A DNA stretch of 64,000 nucleotides from Typhlomys cinereus (Eukaryota > Chordata > Mammalia > Rodentia > Platacanthomyidae): positions 76,844 to 140,843 of the forward strand of contig JALPQD010000630.1 in the NCBI GenBank assembly GCA_023101885.1, written 5' to 3'. Below, piece after piece: positions 46,655-58,137 of this stretch (positions within the stretch are counted from its first letter, which is position 1; every line of letters starts with the position of its first letter). The translations under genes were made by a program, and so were the position numbers. A model generated the notes under the pieces. That model ran no database searches. It saw nothing but the letters and a program-made list of their open reading frames with translations, and was not told the origin of the DNA.

Positions 46655-47265
46655 TGACTCTCTAGGAGACTGTATGCATCTGGGTTCTTGTGTTTGGAAT
46701 CAAAGATTGAAACCAGAACACATGTAGAGGATTAAGGTAGAGTTTATTAGAGGAGAGAAAGGATGGAACTCATAGACTCTAGACATGAGTGCCATGAGGG
46801 GCTAGGGCACCCTGGAGGACTCATGAATCCCAGGCATGGAATCCGTGAGGAGCAAGTTGCTGTAAAAGAACTCACAGACTCCAGATGGAGAGGCAGGTGC
46901 CAAAGATGGCTGCCAAGGTTAGGTATATTTATGCTTTTAGGTAAGCCTGGGAAAAATGGACTTTTCCCATTGGTGAGGGAATGGCTTTTCATCATTGGTT
47001 AGCTAACACTGGAGTCCCACACAGTTAATCTTGTGCCCACCTCAAGATGGGGCCTATCTGTAAAGAAGCTAATCTCCATATCTTTTCATAAGCAAAGTAT
47101 TAGGGGAAGTTGACTGCTTTATCACTGGTGGAGGATTGGAGTCAGTTCCTCCCTAGCTACAAGCTACCCTGTTCCTGCAGGGTGATCTCAGCAGTGGGGG
47201 ACCTTTCAAGACCTTCAGAGACCTTCCCAGCTTGGCTGCTCTAAATAAAACTGCCTAAAAAAGCA
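46655..47265 (-). mobile_element. LTR family L, copy 2 (minus)
   Basis: Reversed LTR with 'gactctctaggagactg', 'ttcttgtgtttggaatcaaag', 'gattaaggtagagtttattag', 'cttcagagaccttcccagc'. The longest copy (about 610 bp) and closest in layout to copy 4. Confidence 0.85.
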
Positions 47266-47429
47266 TTTACATTTTTAAATCAAAATAATTATTCAGCAAT
47301 TAAAGTAGATCTATTATAACATTATAAGCATTTTTTTACTTTAATGTTACAAGTCAGGACAATAATTTTTCCACTTTCCTGTTCTTATTCTTCAATCATT
47401 AAGGACTTTCCAGAATCCTTTTTCCTCCA

Positions 47430-47655
47430 TTTTCATGTGTATTTTGTACATGGAGCACAATGTACGCATGTACACAGATTTGCATGTGTATGTGCTCAAG
47501 TGCATGTGGGCATAAGTGTGTGCATGTGTGAATGGAGTCCTGGGATTGATATTGGGGAATCATCCTTCTTTGCACTCCCATCTTATTGTTGAGAACCTAG
47601 TTTTTAAATAAACTCAGAGCTCACTTATAGGGCCAGTCTTACTAATCAACTTGCT
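47430..47655 (-). mobile_element. B3-like SINE (minus)
   Basis: TG-rich left side, 'ggggaatcatccttctttgc', 'ataaactcagagctcactt', 'ggccagtcttactaatcaac'; same type as 835-1,055. Confidence 0.55.
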
Positions 47656-48097
47656 AGATTATCCTAGAAGAGCACTCCAGTTCTCCACAGGAGATAAGGT
47701 GGTCAACTTCCCCAATCCTTTCATCTATGAAAGGATATGGAGAGTAATTCTCCAATTGTAGACAAAGCTGGACCTTGAGGGCAAAGCATAAGATCAACTG
47801 GGTTGGGCCCCAAGGTGTATAGACCAATGAAATGTAGAGGATCAAAAGAGCGCCAATCAGGTTGGCTAAAACTGGAGTTAACCAATGGGGAAAAGACCAT
47901 CATTCCCAGGCTTAACCAAAGGCATACATATACCTGACTCTGCAAGCCATTAGAAGGGGCCCTAGTCCCTCATGGCAGTTCACGTCTGAAGTCCATAAGT
48001 TCCATTCTTTCTCTCCTCTAGATAAACTCTACATTAATCCTGTACGCCTGTTCTGGCTTCAATCTTTGACTCCAAACACAAGAACCCCGCAACATAT
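47656..48097 (+). mobile_element. LTR family L, copy 3 (plus)
   Basis: Sense orientation: 'aggagataaggtggtcaactt', 'ctgggttgggccccaagg', 'ctctcctctagataaactcta', and the end 'ctccaaacacaagaac'. Faces copy 4 with only about 110 bp between. Confidence 0.8.
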
Positions 48098-48204
48098 GAA
48101 TTTTCAAGCTCTGCCTTCCAGAACAGAAATTACAGATGTGTTACTATTGCAGGAAACAATCTTTCCTCTACTGGTCAAATGCCCCATGTTGGGACGCCAA
48201 GTGT

Positions 48205-48725
48205 TGCAGGGTGATTTTCCTATTGTTGCAGCATTCTTGTGTTCAGAGTCGAAGACTGAAAGCAGAACATGCGTAGAGGATTAAGGTAGAGTTTATTAGA
48301 GGAGAGACAGGATAAACTCATGGACTCCAGACTTGGAGTGCCATGAGGGACTAGGGTGCCCCAGAGAACTCACGGACCCCAGGCATGGAATCCATGAGAG
48401 TCAAGGAGCTAGAAATGAACTCATGGACTCCATATGTGGCGTGCCAGGAGGGGTGAGAGGCCGCTCCAAAGATGGCTGTAAAGTGTGGACTGTTTATACT
48501 CCTAGGTAAGCCTGGGAAAGTAGGCCTTTCCTCATTGGTTAACTTGCATTAGGGTCCAACAGTCGATCTTGTGACCACCTCAAGGTGGGGGCCTATCTAT
48601 AAAGGAGAGGTAAGCAAAGGTTGGAGGGAGCTGGCGAAGGACATGTTCCCCAGGGTAATCCCAGTGGGGGATGACCTTCCGAGACCTTCAGAAACTGTCC
48701 CACCATGGCTGCTCTAATTCTGCCT
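48205..48725 (-). mobile_element. LTR family L, copy 4 (minus)
   Basis: 'ttcttgtgttcagagtcgaag', 'gattaaggtagagtttattag', 'ggactccagacttggagtgcc', 'cgatcttgtgaccacctcaag', 'ccaccatggctgctctaatt'. Forms an inverted pair with copy 3. Confidence 0.85.
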
Positions 48726-48734
48726 ATTACCACA

Positions 48735-48830
48735 CCCTCCTGGCATTTTACATGGGATCTAGTATCAGAAATCTAGTCCTTTTGCTTATAAAGAAAGTGT
48801 TTTAACTGCTGAACTCTCTCCTCAGACCTT
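48735..48830 (-). mobile_element. B2/B3-type SINE fragment (minus)
   Basis: 'ggcattttacatgggatctag', 'cttttgcttataaagaaag', 'ctgctgaactctctcctcag' (reversed head). Confidence 0.6.
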
Positions 48831-49099
48831 TTCCAGAATCTTAACAGTTTCTTTGTGGTGATTACTATTATTTTTTTCCTCTTTAAATGAACTTCCCGGT
48901 TTCCTTAAGAATGTCTTTAACGCTTCTAGACAATATTTTTATTTCCCTAAACTTGCTCTCGGTTGTTGGAATATCTTTGTCACTTTTTAAAGTGTGAACT
49001 ATAAATTGAAGAATTGAATTTAAGATTTCATCAACAATCTTTCTTAATAATCTAATTCCATGATTAGTCTTTTAAAAACTGCTCCAATATTTTCTCCAA

Positions 49100-49378
49100 G
49101 ATAGGGAGGCAGGATTAGAGCAGCCTTGGATGGATCTCTCAAGGTCTTTGAAGGTCTTTGGAATTCCTGAAGGTCATCCCCCACTGCTGGAATCATCCCG
49201 AAGGAACATTCCTGCTGAGGAACTGACTCAGATCCTCCCAGAGATAAGATGGCCAAATTCCCTATGAAGAGATTATGGAGATGAGCTCTCCATAGCAAAC
49301 AACTTGACCTCTAGCCCATATGGGCCCAAGAGCGATTGGGTTGGGCCCCAGTGGGAATTAACGGATGGGAAAAAGCCA
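49100..49378 (+). mobile_element. LTR family L, copy 5 (plus, partial)
   Basis: 'agagcagccttggatggatc', 'atcatcccgaaggaacattcc', 'gagataagatggccaaattcc', 'ttgggttgggccccagtgg'. The 3' end is missing, cut by a SINE at 49,380. Confidence 0.75.
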
Positions 49379-49379
49379 G

Positions 49380-50030
49380 TTTCTGGGACTTGAGTGTGTC
49401 ACATTTGGGAATCATCCTGGATTGCTTTACCCCTTTGTTACTTTGTTTTGGGATTTCCCAGGCTCTGCTTTCCAGAGTTGGAATTGAAGACCCTCCCCAC
49501 CCCCCCACTTCCCCTTGCAGTTCACCTGCATGGTTGCTGATAAATGAACATCAAATGGCCTAAGGGAACAAGGGATTTATTTTCTCTTATAATTACTGAT
49601 TATAGTCTTTAGTCCAGCTTGATAGGAGAGCACACACCAATACCAGGGCTGAGGGAACTGGCCGCACCATCACCACATAACAGCTGAGAGAGGGACAATC
49701 CTTACTTGCCAGACCAGCATGTCTGGCAAAGTATACACAAGGATGCCGACTTCCCCAACTGGCCCTCCATATTTTACTTATCTATTCAGGGCCCAGTCCC
49801 ACCCACCATAGGCTGGGCCTTCCTCCTTCAGAACAATCTCCTGCAGGTTTACTCTGGGCTTAACTCAACCACTACTTCTCTATAAATGTTCCCAGAGCTC
49901 AAACCCTCAACTGTCAAGTTGATACCCATGACACCCTCCCCATTTTTATGTTGAATCTGGGGATTTGAACTCAGGACCTTCTGCTTCCAAAGAAAAGGGT
50001 TTAACCTCTGAGCTATCTCCCTATTCAGGA
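49380..50030 (-). mobile_element. B2-like SINE (minus), split by family A
   Basis: Left part (49,380-49,504) has 'gggaatcatcctggattgct' and 'gggatttcccaggctctgc'; right part (49,932-50,030) has 'ggggatttgaactcaggacc' and the reversed head 'cctctgagctatctccct'. The two halves are contiguous in the consensus once the 430-bp insert is removed. Confidence 0.8.
49505..49932 (-). mobile_element. Interspersed repeat family A nested in a SINE
   Basis: Family A blocks in minus orientation ('ccagaccagcatgtctggca', 'ctcaaccactacttctcta', 'ccctcaactgtcaagttgat'). ACCCTCCCCA lies at both junctions (about 49,491 and 49,933), a likely target-site duplication. Confidence 0.75.
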
Positions 50031-50104
50031 AAGCACTTTTTAAAGCAGTAATCATTTGTGCTTGTTTGTTCATTTATCAGAGTCTATTTTCCTTTTCTAT
50101 ATAC

Positions 50105-50280
50105 TGTGTACTGGCCCCTAAATATAAGCAATCATATTGAATGTCACCATTTTTTTCATACAGCAGCTTTATAAAATAGGTATTTCTATGCCCAGTTTAT
50201 ATATGAAGGAATGAGATCAATAAAGTAAAATGACTTTCTCAAAGTCACACATCTAGATTGGCAGAGTTGACCTTAAATTA
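50105..50280 (+). mobile_element. MIR relic
   Basis: 'tatgcccagtttatatatgaagg' and 'ctttctcaaagtcacacatctag' match the MIR core and 3' part. Confidence 0.65.
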
Positions 50281-52035
50281 TGTTTCTACTTAGTTCTGAA
50301 ACAAATACCATCTACCAAAATTCTACAGGAATACATGGGATTTTGGAAGTCCACAGACTTCTTGAACTCCTAACTTATTTTATCTACTCTTCCCAGACCT
50401 CCAAATCAAAGACTGATAAAATAAATCAACCATGGGCATGTAATTTTCAATTCAATCGCAGTGATATTGATCATCGTATGGATGCCCTGAATTTATCTAG
50501 GGTTATTTTCAACGCTTTTTCCTCTGGAAAGATAGATTTGATCTCTGAGCTCCTGTAATTTTCTGGAACAATTTCCTCTCCTGGCTCTAAGCTAGCTGTA
50601 GGCATCAGATTTGCTTCTTCAGATTTGTTGATGCATACCACAAACATATCAATATTTACTGTTTAAAAATATTTACAGAAAGTGAGAAAGGCTTTTGTTA
50701 GTACAGTCGTTTTGAGCATGACTAATTAAGGTCCTTAGTGTTTTCAGAACTTTAAGTGAGACAGAAGAGATGTCCATATGAAGGTCGTTTTGCAGCTGAA
50801 GAGTTCTACGCACAGTGCCCAGGAAAGAGATCCGTGCCTGTTACAGGCAGTCATTCCATTTTTGGAGTTTCAGGAGGTTGTAGCTGAAGGAAGTTGATGT
50901 GACTAGGAACGGTGCTAGTGTGACAGACTTCTGCGGTCATTGAGAGTAGAGCTGCTATTTACAGAAAGCTTGTTGCTTGTCTGAAAGGTACATTGAAAAA
51001 AATCGAAAACTCTTCATGTCAAAAGGGTTTCCATAAGACAAATAGTTTCCAATCTTTTGGAAAAAAATGAAGCTAATATTCATCAATCAACTGGAGATTT
51101 AGTGAAGCATTGAAAGACTAATGAAATGAGATCTGGGGTGGTATAATAAATTTATTAATCTAGCCCCCATTAACAAAAAGGAAGAAAAATTTACTGATGT
51201 AACCGTGAAACCTATAGAGAAATACAAAAATGAAATAGGAGGTATCAAATCATACCACTGGAAGGTAGCTGCTCTTATTATTTTATTGTACCAATGAAAT
51301 TTTATTTTTATGTATTTGAGATCACATCATGTTAACCATTTTAAAGTGAATTTTCACTTAAGATTTTCCATATAAGGCATTTCCTTGCAATTATTTTTAA
51401 TAGTATTATAGTATTCAATATTTGGGCTAAGACTAGTTTATTTTTACCAATCCCTGTAATGGAACAATTACATATGTTTTCTAGTTTTTTCCTGCTTCAA
51501 ACAGCACTAAGATGAGTCACCTGATTACAAACAACACTGGGGTGACCACAGAGCTGAACCTGTCCACTTAGTTCTTCAGAATACATTCAAACAAAGTCAC
51601 TACCTCAGGGCCCAGATATGTAAACACCCAGTACAGCATTTTTTAATATGTAGCCAAATTACCTTCTAGAGTGTTTGTATGAATTCAGAATCAGTCACAG
51701 TGCTTATCTCTCCATACTCCTACTTGTGCTTAGGATTACTATAAAATGCATTCAGTGTGGCCCATATAATAATGTTGACGATGACCAATTAGCATGATTG
51801 CTATGTGCTTGACTCAGTGCTAATGCTTACTAAGAGGTGGTGTGAGTCTGCCATTTTTAGGTCATGTGTCAGCTCAGCTGAGACAAACCTCCTTGTCCCA
51901 GGCCACCACTACCTGCTGCTCTCAAAGAGACTGAAAACTAAAAACCTAATGCTTTCAACACCCTTTATCTGGTCATGCTCATGCCACATGATGTACGTGT
52001 AAGTAGTGCAAATGTATTACTTAAATAAAAATTAA
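50281..52035. other. Unassigned intergenic sequence
   Basis: About 1.7 kb without repeat signatures I can name; AT-rich. The frame at 50,280-50,558 has no recognisable family. Confidence 0.4.
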
Positions 52036-52039
52036 GGTT

Positions 52040-52580
52040 AAATATTATTCCCAGGCACCACATTTTTCTTGTGATATCCTTGTGTGGTTTTTAGCAGTAG
52101 AGGAATACTGACCTCACAGAATGAATCAGCAGTTCCTTCCTCCGCTATTTCTGGAATGAGTTTCTGAGAGATTAATGTTAATTATCCTTTAAGCATTTGT
52201 TTAATTCAGTGAAACACGGGGACCTAAATTTTTCTTTGTGGGAAAACTTTAAATTATTAAATCAGTCTTTTATAGGTCAATTGGGTTTTCTATTTCTTCT
52301 TCAGCCGGTCGTTTAACATCTTTCTAGGAATTTGTTCATTTCATTTGTTTTCTTATTGATTGACTTACAGAGTTCATGGTCTTCTTTATGATCTTTTCTG
52401 TTTTTGTGAGGTTGGTAATGATGTCTTTTATTTTCTTATTTTTGGTTTTAATAATTTCCATCTTCTCTTTTTTTTTTTTTTTTTCTTGGTCAGTCTATCT
52501 GAAGGTCTCGTGTGATACTGATTTCAAAGAACCAAGCTTTACCTATTTTATTTTTTTACTTTTAAAATTTCTTTTTTGAA
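52040..52580 (-). mobile_element. Ancient L1 ORF2 fragment (minus)
   Basis: Reversed L1 landmarks: 'gaatgagtttctgagagatta', 'ggtcaattgggttttctatt', 'gaatttgttcatttcatttg' and 'atttcaaagaaccaagcttt'. Frames destroyed. Confidence 0.8.
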
Positions 52581-53068
52581 AATTTCATGCTTATGTATAA
52601 CATATCTTGATCATGTCCACCCCTGCACCCCACTAACTTCCCCCAACTCTTCCAACACTTCTCCCTTCCACTTCCATGTCCTTTCTTTCATAACCCCCTG
52701 AGTCCTGTGTGTGCTGGCCACATGTGCGTGAATGTGGGGCCAGCCACTGGCCCACGGACAACCTCCATCAACTGTTAACCTCCAACATAGCTCCTCAGCT
52801 AGCGGGTGGGGGGGGAGAAATCAAAAAACCAACTTTGGATTGGTTTCTTTATTGTTTTTCTATTCCATTTCATTCTTTCCTCTCATTCTTTTCTTCCTTC
52901 TACTTGCTTTCTATTTATTTGGGGGGAGGGGTTCTGACTTCTTTACTCATAGTCTTTTAGGGCTTTTCACATACATCTCTGTTGTTTTCACCCCTTATTA
53001 TCCAGTCCCAATCCCCATTTTTCCCCACTATAAATTTTTTCCCCACCTGTCCCCCTTCCACTTCCATG

Positions 53069-53075
<7 letters not shown>
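52581..53075. other. Probable repeat debris
   Basis: C/T-rich 'gatcatgtccacccctgcacccc' type sequence resembles a rodent L1-associated repeat, but I cannot name it. No gene. Confidence 0.35.

Positions 53076-53132
<57 letters not shown>
53076..53132. repeat. (TG)n microsatellite
   Basis: About 57 bp, perfect; one of the longest dinucleotide runs in the window. Confidence 0.95.
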
Positions 53133-53136
<4 letters not shown>

Positions 53137-53155
53137 GCTTAAGATTCTGCCTTGG

Positions 53156-53440
53156 GGGCTGGAAAGGTGGCTCAGGGGTTAAGCCTCTGCCTTGCAGGCG
53201 GAAGGTCCTGAGTTCGGATCCCAGATCCCACGTATAGACGCCAGGCAGAAGCGGGGGCCCTGGTAGGGCGGAGCCTGTGAATCCCGGGGCAGAAGGAGGT
53301 GGAGGCGGTCCATGGTGGTTCGCGAATTCGTCCGTGGTTCTACACATACACGCGCGCGCACATACACACGCACATGCGCACAGTTGAATTAATAATAAAA
53401 AAATTTAAAAAAATAAAGAGCTTAGTCTTTAAAAAAAAAA
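53156..53440 (+). mobile_element. Young B2-like SINE with 15-bp TSD
   Basis: Near-consensus, CpG-rich copy: 'gggctggaaaggtggctcagg', 'gagttcggatcccag', 'ggtagggcggagcctgtgaa', 'ttcgcgaattcgtccgtgg', CA/CG tail and long A tail. AAGATTCTGCCTTGG occurs at 53,141-53,155 and 53,441-53,455. Confidence 0.97.
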
Positions 53441-53639
53441 AAGATTCTGCCTTGGTATTATTAATGACACGTGTCTGGGCACTTCAGAGAGCAAAGACAA
53501 TATATCTGTGGGCACATCCCCAGGTAGAGTTGCTCCCCTACCCTCCCATCCAGCTATAACACTCACTGGTTTCTGGGTTTCTGAGGGGGTCATGGAGCCT
53601 CTTGAAGTTGTGTCCTGTCCCCCCACCCTTCCCTCAGGA

Positions 53640-53955
53640 TGTGAAGTGATTAGTCAGATCGGTTGAAGTAGACTCAGTTACAGTGAGCTCCTGGTTGCAG
53701 AAACCTAGAGGTTCAGTTCTCCAGTGTCAAGCGAACACCTGAAACGAATTGACACACACAGTATTTCAAATGAAAAAAAAAGTGGCTGAAGGAACCACTG
53801 ATAATAGGCAATCTACCCCACAAAGTCCCCCCATTGGTGGTTAGGATCTGATCCTACTTTGTTGGATCCTGCTTTATAGCCTATGGACATTAAGTATTTA
53901 CAAACCTGTCCTACATAGTTAGCTATAAAAATAAAAACAATAAAACATAACAAAA
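53640..53955. other. Unassigned sequence
   Basis: No repeat or gene recognised with confidence. Confidence 0.4.
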
Positions 53956-53959
53956 ATTG

Positions 53960-55115
53960 GAAATTTTAAGATGCTCTCAAGTATTAAGGCCAGCCTTTAG
54001 GACAATTTTGCTGGAGGTCAGAGTCTTTTGTTTGGTTGGTTTTGTTTTTTAGCACTCGGAGAAATGTCTTGACCTAGTGCTTCTGTCTTCCAACGTGTCT
54101 GTTGAGAAACATACTCATATTCTTACTGCGGATTTCCTCATGCATGACAAGATGCTTCTCTCTCTGAACTTTCAACATTCTCTTCGTTATTGCCTTTCAA
54201 AAAGCTTGATTAGAACATGTCTTAGTGTGAGGTTCTTTGGTTTCATATTACTTGTAGTTTGTTGAGATGCTTTGATATTTATATTTATGTCTTTCATCAA
54301 ATTTAGGAAATTTTCATTAAGTCATTACTTAAGTAAACATTCTCCCTTCTTCTCTTTCTGGAACACTCACAATGCTTATGATGGTCTGCTCAATGCCATA
54401 GGCTCTTTGGGGTCTTTTTTTGGGGGGGGTCTTTTTACTTTTCTCCAAATTTTTTCTTTTTTTGATAATGACTTGTTCTAATTCAAGTTCATTGATTTTT
54501 TTTCATCTGCTCAAATCTTCTTCCAAATTCTTCTAATAAATTTTAAATTTTCATTGTTGTAATTTAGAGTTCCAATTTTTTAACTCCTTTCAAGATTTTT
54601 AATTTCTTTACTGATAAATTTCTTTACTATTTTGTTTTCTTTTTTCTTCTTTCTTTCTTTCTTCTTATGTGTCGTGTATTTGTATACATACGTGTATTTG
54701 TATGTGTGTGTGTTCATGCATGTCATGGCACATGTGTAGAGGGAGGTCAAAAAACAACTCTTATACATCAGTTCTTTCTCTCCAATGTGGGCTCTTGGGA
54801 TTGAACTCAAGTCATCAGACTTGGCAACCAAGGTCTTTAATCCATTAAGTTATCTCACTAACCCGTAAGTACTATTTTCTTGAGTATCTCCAAGATAATT
54901 GCTTTTGAAACTTTTATCTACCAGATCTGCCACCAGATCTTTTGGAGAGACTATGCCTGTCGATTTTTTTTTTCATTTGCATGAACTATATCTTCATCTT
55001 TGTATACATTTGTGATTTTTGCTATTGTTAAAAACTGGACATTTAAATCTAATAATGCAGTATGCCTGGAGTTCAGTCTTCTCCCCAGAGTTTTCTTCTT
55101 TATTTTATTATTTTG
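53960..55115 (-). mobile_element. Ancient L1 5'-region fragment (minus), split by SINE
   Basis: Reversed L1-type sequence such as 'gaggttctttggtttcatatt', 'gaacactcacaatgcttatg', 'tttgataatgacttgttcta' and 'taaaaactggacatttaaatc'. A SINE interrupts at 54,640-54,870. Confidence 0.65.
54640..54870 (-). mobile_element. B2 SINE (minus)
   Basis: TTTC- and TG-rich left tail, 'gtagagggaggtcaaaaaaca', 'tgtgggctcttgggattgaac', 'cattaagttatctcactaacc' (reversed head). Confidence 0.75.
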
Positions 55116-55124
55116 GGGTCTTAA

Positions 55125-55400
55125 TTATTTTAGGGTCTTGGGATGTATCTCAGCTGACAGCTTGCCTAACATGCGTAAAGCCTTAGGTTTGAACCCAGAA
55201 TGATATAAACAGGATGTGGCTGTGTGTATCTATAATTCTAGCATTTGCAGGTAGGAAAAGCAGGCTGGGAATTCAAGGTCATTTTTAGCTACATAGTGAA
55301 TTCAAAGTCAGCCTGGGCTACTTGAGATCCTATGGGAAAAACAAACAAACAAATATACAATGACAAAACAATCCAACTAACAAATTATTTAAATCTGTCT
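55125..55400 (+). mobile_element. B4-type (ID-B1 dimer) SINE
   Basis: ID-like left part 'gggatgtatctcagctgac', 'taggtttgaacccag', then a B1-like right part 'tctataattctagcatttg', 'attcaaagtcagcctgggcta' and an AAAC tail. Confidence 0.8.
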
Positions 55401-56275
55401 CTGTAACAAAGACTAGGTTGAGGTATAAAATTAAACTCGAGTTTTTTTCTGAGCCAGACTTTCCCCTGGTCATTTCTAATTTTCCCCATATGGTTGTTCT
55501 TACATATCTTGGACTTTGATATGTGACTTTGAAGAGGAAGGAAAGACAAAAATGAAGTGGGAGTGTTGTGGTTGCTGGCCCTTTAAATCTCCTGAGAATG
55601 TCTTCTGACAGAGCAGTGTGGACTCACAGTGTTGTGAGGAAACACACCAGCAATTAACAGTTTTTGTACCTCTGTGGAACACTTAGCCAATAAAGAATAA
55701 GAGCAGAGATCCATGATATTGAAAGACAGGATCCTTTTCACTTATCCTCCAATAAGCTAGAAACAAATCGCTCCACAGATATGCTCAAAACTGCTGGTTA
55801 CCAGGCTGGGAGGGGGGGGTGGGAGAGCTACTTCTCTGCTAAGAGCTGAAATGGGCCAAAATTAACTGCAATTTACTGTTCAAACCTTCCTCTCAATGGG
55901 CTCCAGACTTCCCAAATAGTTCCATAGGACAGTTTCTACCAGCATATTATTGTCCAAGTGAGGAGATAGATTTCCTACTCTTCCGTCGTCCCAGAATTCT
56001 CTCTGCACTCTGGTTATTATGCATTTAATTGAAATTGATTCATACTATGCCTGCTTGCTCACTACACCAGCAAAGATGAGTGATTTTAAACACAGACTGA
56101 ATGAAATACAAAGTCAAAAAAGGTTTGTTATTTGTCCCTGTACATAAAAATGTTCCAATCACTATAGATGAAGAGGACATGTCGGAGAAAAAAAAAAAAA
56201 AAAAGAACTGCCAAAATAGTTTAAGAATAGAACATCTATTTTTCTAATGAAATATAAATAAAAACCATTTAAAAA
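55401..56275. other. Unassigned intergenic sequence
   Basis: No gene or confident repeat; G run at about 55,811-55,818 and an A run near 56,188-56,205. Confidence 0.4.
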
Positions 56276-56279
56276 ATGT

Positions 56280-56625
56280 GTGTATGTGGGTACTGATATG
56301 TGTTTAAGTATACATGTGTGGGTGTGTGTGTGCATGTGTGTGTATTTGTATAAACAAGAAAACAACTTCACTGTTATTGCTCAGGCCACATCACCTTGTT
56401 CTTTGAAACAACATCCCTGTTGGCCTGGATGGAGCTCACCAAGCAAGTTAAGCTGGCCTGCCAAGGAGCATCAGGGACCACCAGTCTCTCTTCACCACTC
56501 TAGCAGTGATTACAAATGCATTCTATCACTCCCAGCTGCTTTTACACAGATGCCGGGAGACCAAATTCAGGTTTTCATGCTGGCGAGGCAGGTACTTTAC
56601 ACCAAACTATCACCCAGCCCTAAAA
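56280..56625 (-). mobile_element. B3 SINE (minus)
   Basis: TG-rich left end, 'ggcctggatggagctcacc', 'taagctggcctgccaagga', 'accaaattcaggttttcatgc', 'ctggcgaggcaggtacttta'. Confidence 0.75.
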
Positions 56626-56799
56626 TGCAGCTTTAACAAACAACAAGTTCATGCGACTGCTGTGTCTCATGTGTATCAGAGGGTGACAGAGAGGAGGTGA
56701 GACTATTTCTACATTCACTGTTCTGACCTGTGAATGACAGTTGAATGATTAGTAGCCTGGCATTCATGCTGCCTGCCCAAACCCTAAATTCCGTATCTT

Positions 56800-57112
56800 T
56801 TTTTTTTTTAACTTTTTATTATTATTTATTCAACTGTGCGCATGTGCATGTGCGTGTGTATGTGCGCGCGCATGTGTGTATGTCTGTGTGTGTGTGTCTG
56901 TGTATGTGTAGAACCACGGACGAATTCGCGAACCACCATGGACGCCTCCATCTCCTTCTGCCCTGGGATTCACAGGCTCCGCCCTACCAGGACCAGAAGC
57001 GCAGGCCGCCCCCGCTTCCGCCCGGAGTCTATACGTGGGATCTGGGATCCGAACTCAGGACCTTCCACCTGCAAGGCGGAGGCTTAACCCCTGAGCCACC
57101 TCTCCAGCCCCG
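56800..57112 (-). mobile_element. Young B2-like SINE with 15-bp TSD
   Basis: Near-consensus minus copy: poly(T) plus AT-rich tail, TG/CG-rich run, 'gacgaattcgcgaaccacc', 'ggatccgaactcagg', reversed head 'cccctgagccacctctccag'. TAAATTCCGTATCTT at 56,785-56,799 and 57,113-57,127. Confidence 0.97.
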
Positions 57113-57127
57113 TAAATTCCGTATCTT

Positions 57128-57480
57128 GTACTCACACTGTGAGTGGCCCCTTCTGGGCTGGGTTCCATGTGCTCATAAAGGGGACAGACTCCTGGGGTTG
57201 GGGGTCTGTGTGCTCGCAATGTGGAGGCCTTTCAGTGGACTGGACTCCACATGCCATGTGCTCACAATGTGGCCAGCCTCCCATTGGCTGGAGCGCCACA
57301 TGCTCATACCGTGAACTTACTCAGTCTCATAGGAGATGGACGAAACTGCTGTTCTTCAGTTTTATCAGGGTTTCTCAACCATGTGGAACTGGAGCTCAAT
57401 CATGACAGCTATCTACACCCTGAGTGCATGTTCTTTAATTGCTCACATGTTATTTTATACTGTAGTCCAATTTAAAAACT
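57128..57480. other. Unassigned sequence
   Basis: Internally repetitive ('ctcacaatgtgg'-type motifs recur at 57,215-57,310) but no family recognised. Confidence 0.35.
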
Positions 57481-57484
57481 GAGG

Positions 57485-57605
57485 ACACAAAGGCAGGAAG
57501 CAGACATGCTAAAGGAATGCCCAGGGGGAGTAGGAGGGAGATATGACCAAAATGCATTGTCTACATGCAGGAGACTGTAAAGGAATAAAAATATTTTTTA
57601 AAAAG
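57485..57605 (+). mobile_element. L1 3' end fragment
   Basis: 'atgaccaaaatgcattgtcta' and 'aaaggaataaaaatattttt' resemble the L1 3'UTR end with its poly(A) signal. Confidence 0.6.
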
Positions 57606-57757
57606 TAGATTTCAATAAAACCTTACTATATACCCTAAAAAATTAAAATTATTTTATTCTAAGAAAAACAATAAAATAATTTACTGTTACTTAAAATGAC
57701 TTATTGCAAGAAGTCTTGGGAAATATCTAAACCCAGCACTAGAAACTGACCAAAGAG

Positions 57758-58035
57758 GGCTGGAGAGATGGCTCAAGGGTTAAGACTCTGTCTTGCAAGC
57801 AGAACATCCTGAGTTCAAATCTCAGGTCCCATATAAAAAATGCCAGGGGAAAAGACAGCGGCTTGCACTTCTGGGCCTGGTGGGTGGAGCCTGGAAAAAT
57901 CCCAGAGTGAAGCAAGAAGGAGGTAGAAGCCATCCAGGATGATTCCTGAAGTCATGCTTGTTCCTGCACAGGGACACACAATGCACTCAGATACGCACAC
58001 TCACACACACACACACACATTAAATATATAAATTG
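57758..58035 (+). mobile_element. B2-like SINE with 16-bp TSD
   Basis: Head 'ggctggagagatggctcaagg', B box 'gagttcaaatctcagg', full body, CA tail. GAAACTGACCAAAGAG at 57,742-57,757 and 58,036-58,051. Fewer CpGs than the young copies, so a different, older subfamily. Confidence 0.95.
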
Positions 58036-58137
58036 GAAACTGACCAAAGAGCACACACATTGGATCATGTGTACCCCGGAAGCATAGAAAACATGGACAG
58101 TCATATTTGCCAACTGTCTGGAATAGTAATATTTTTT

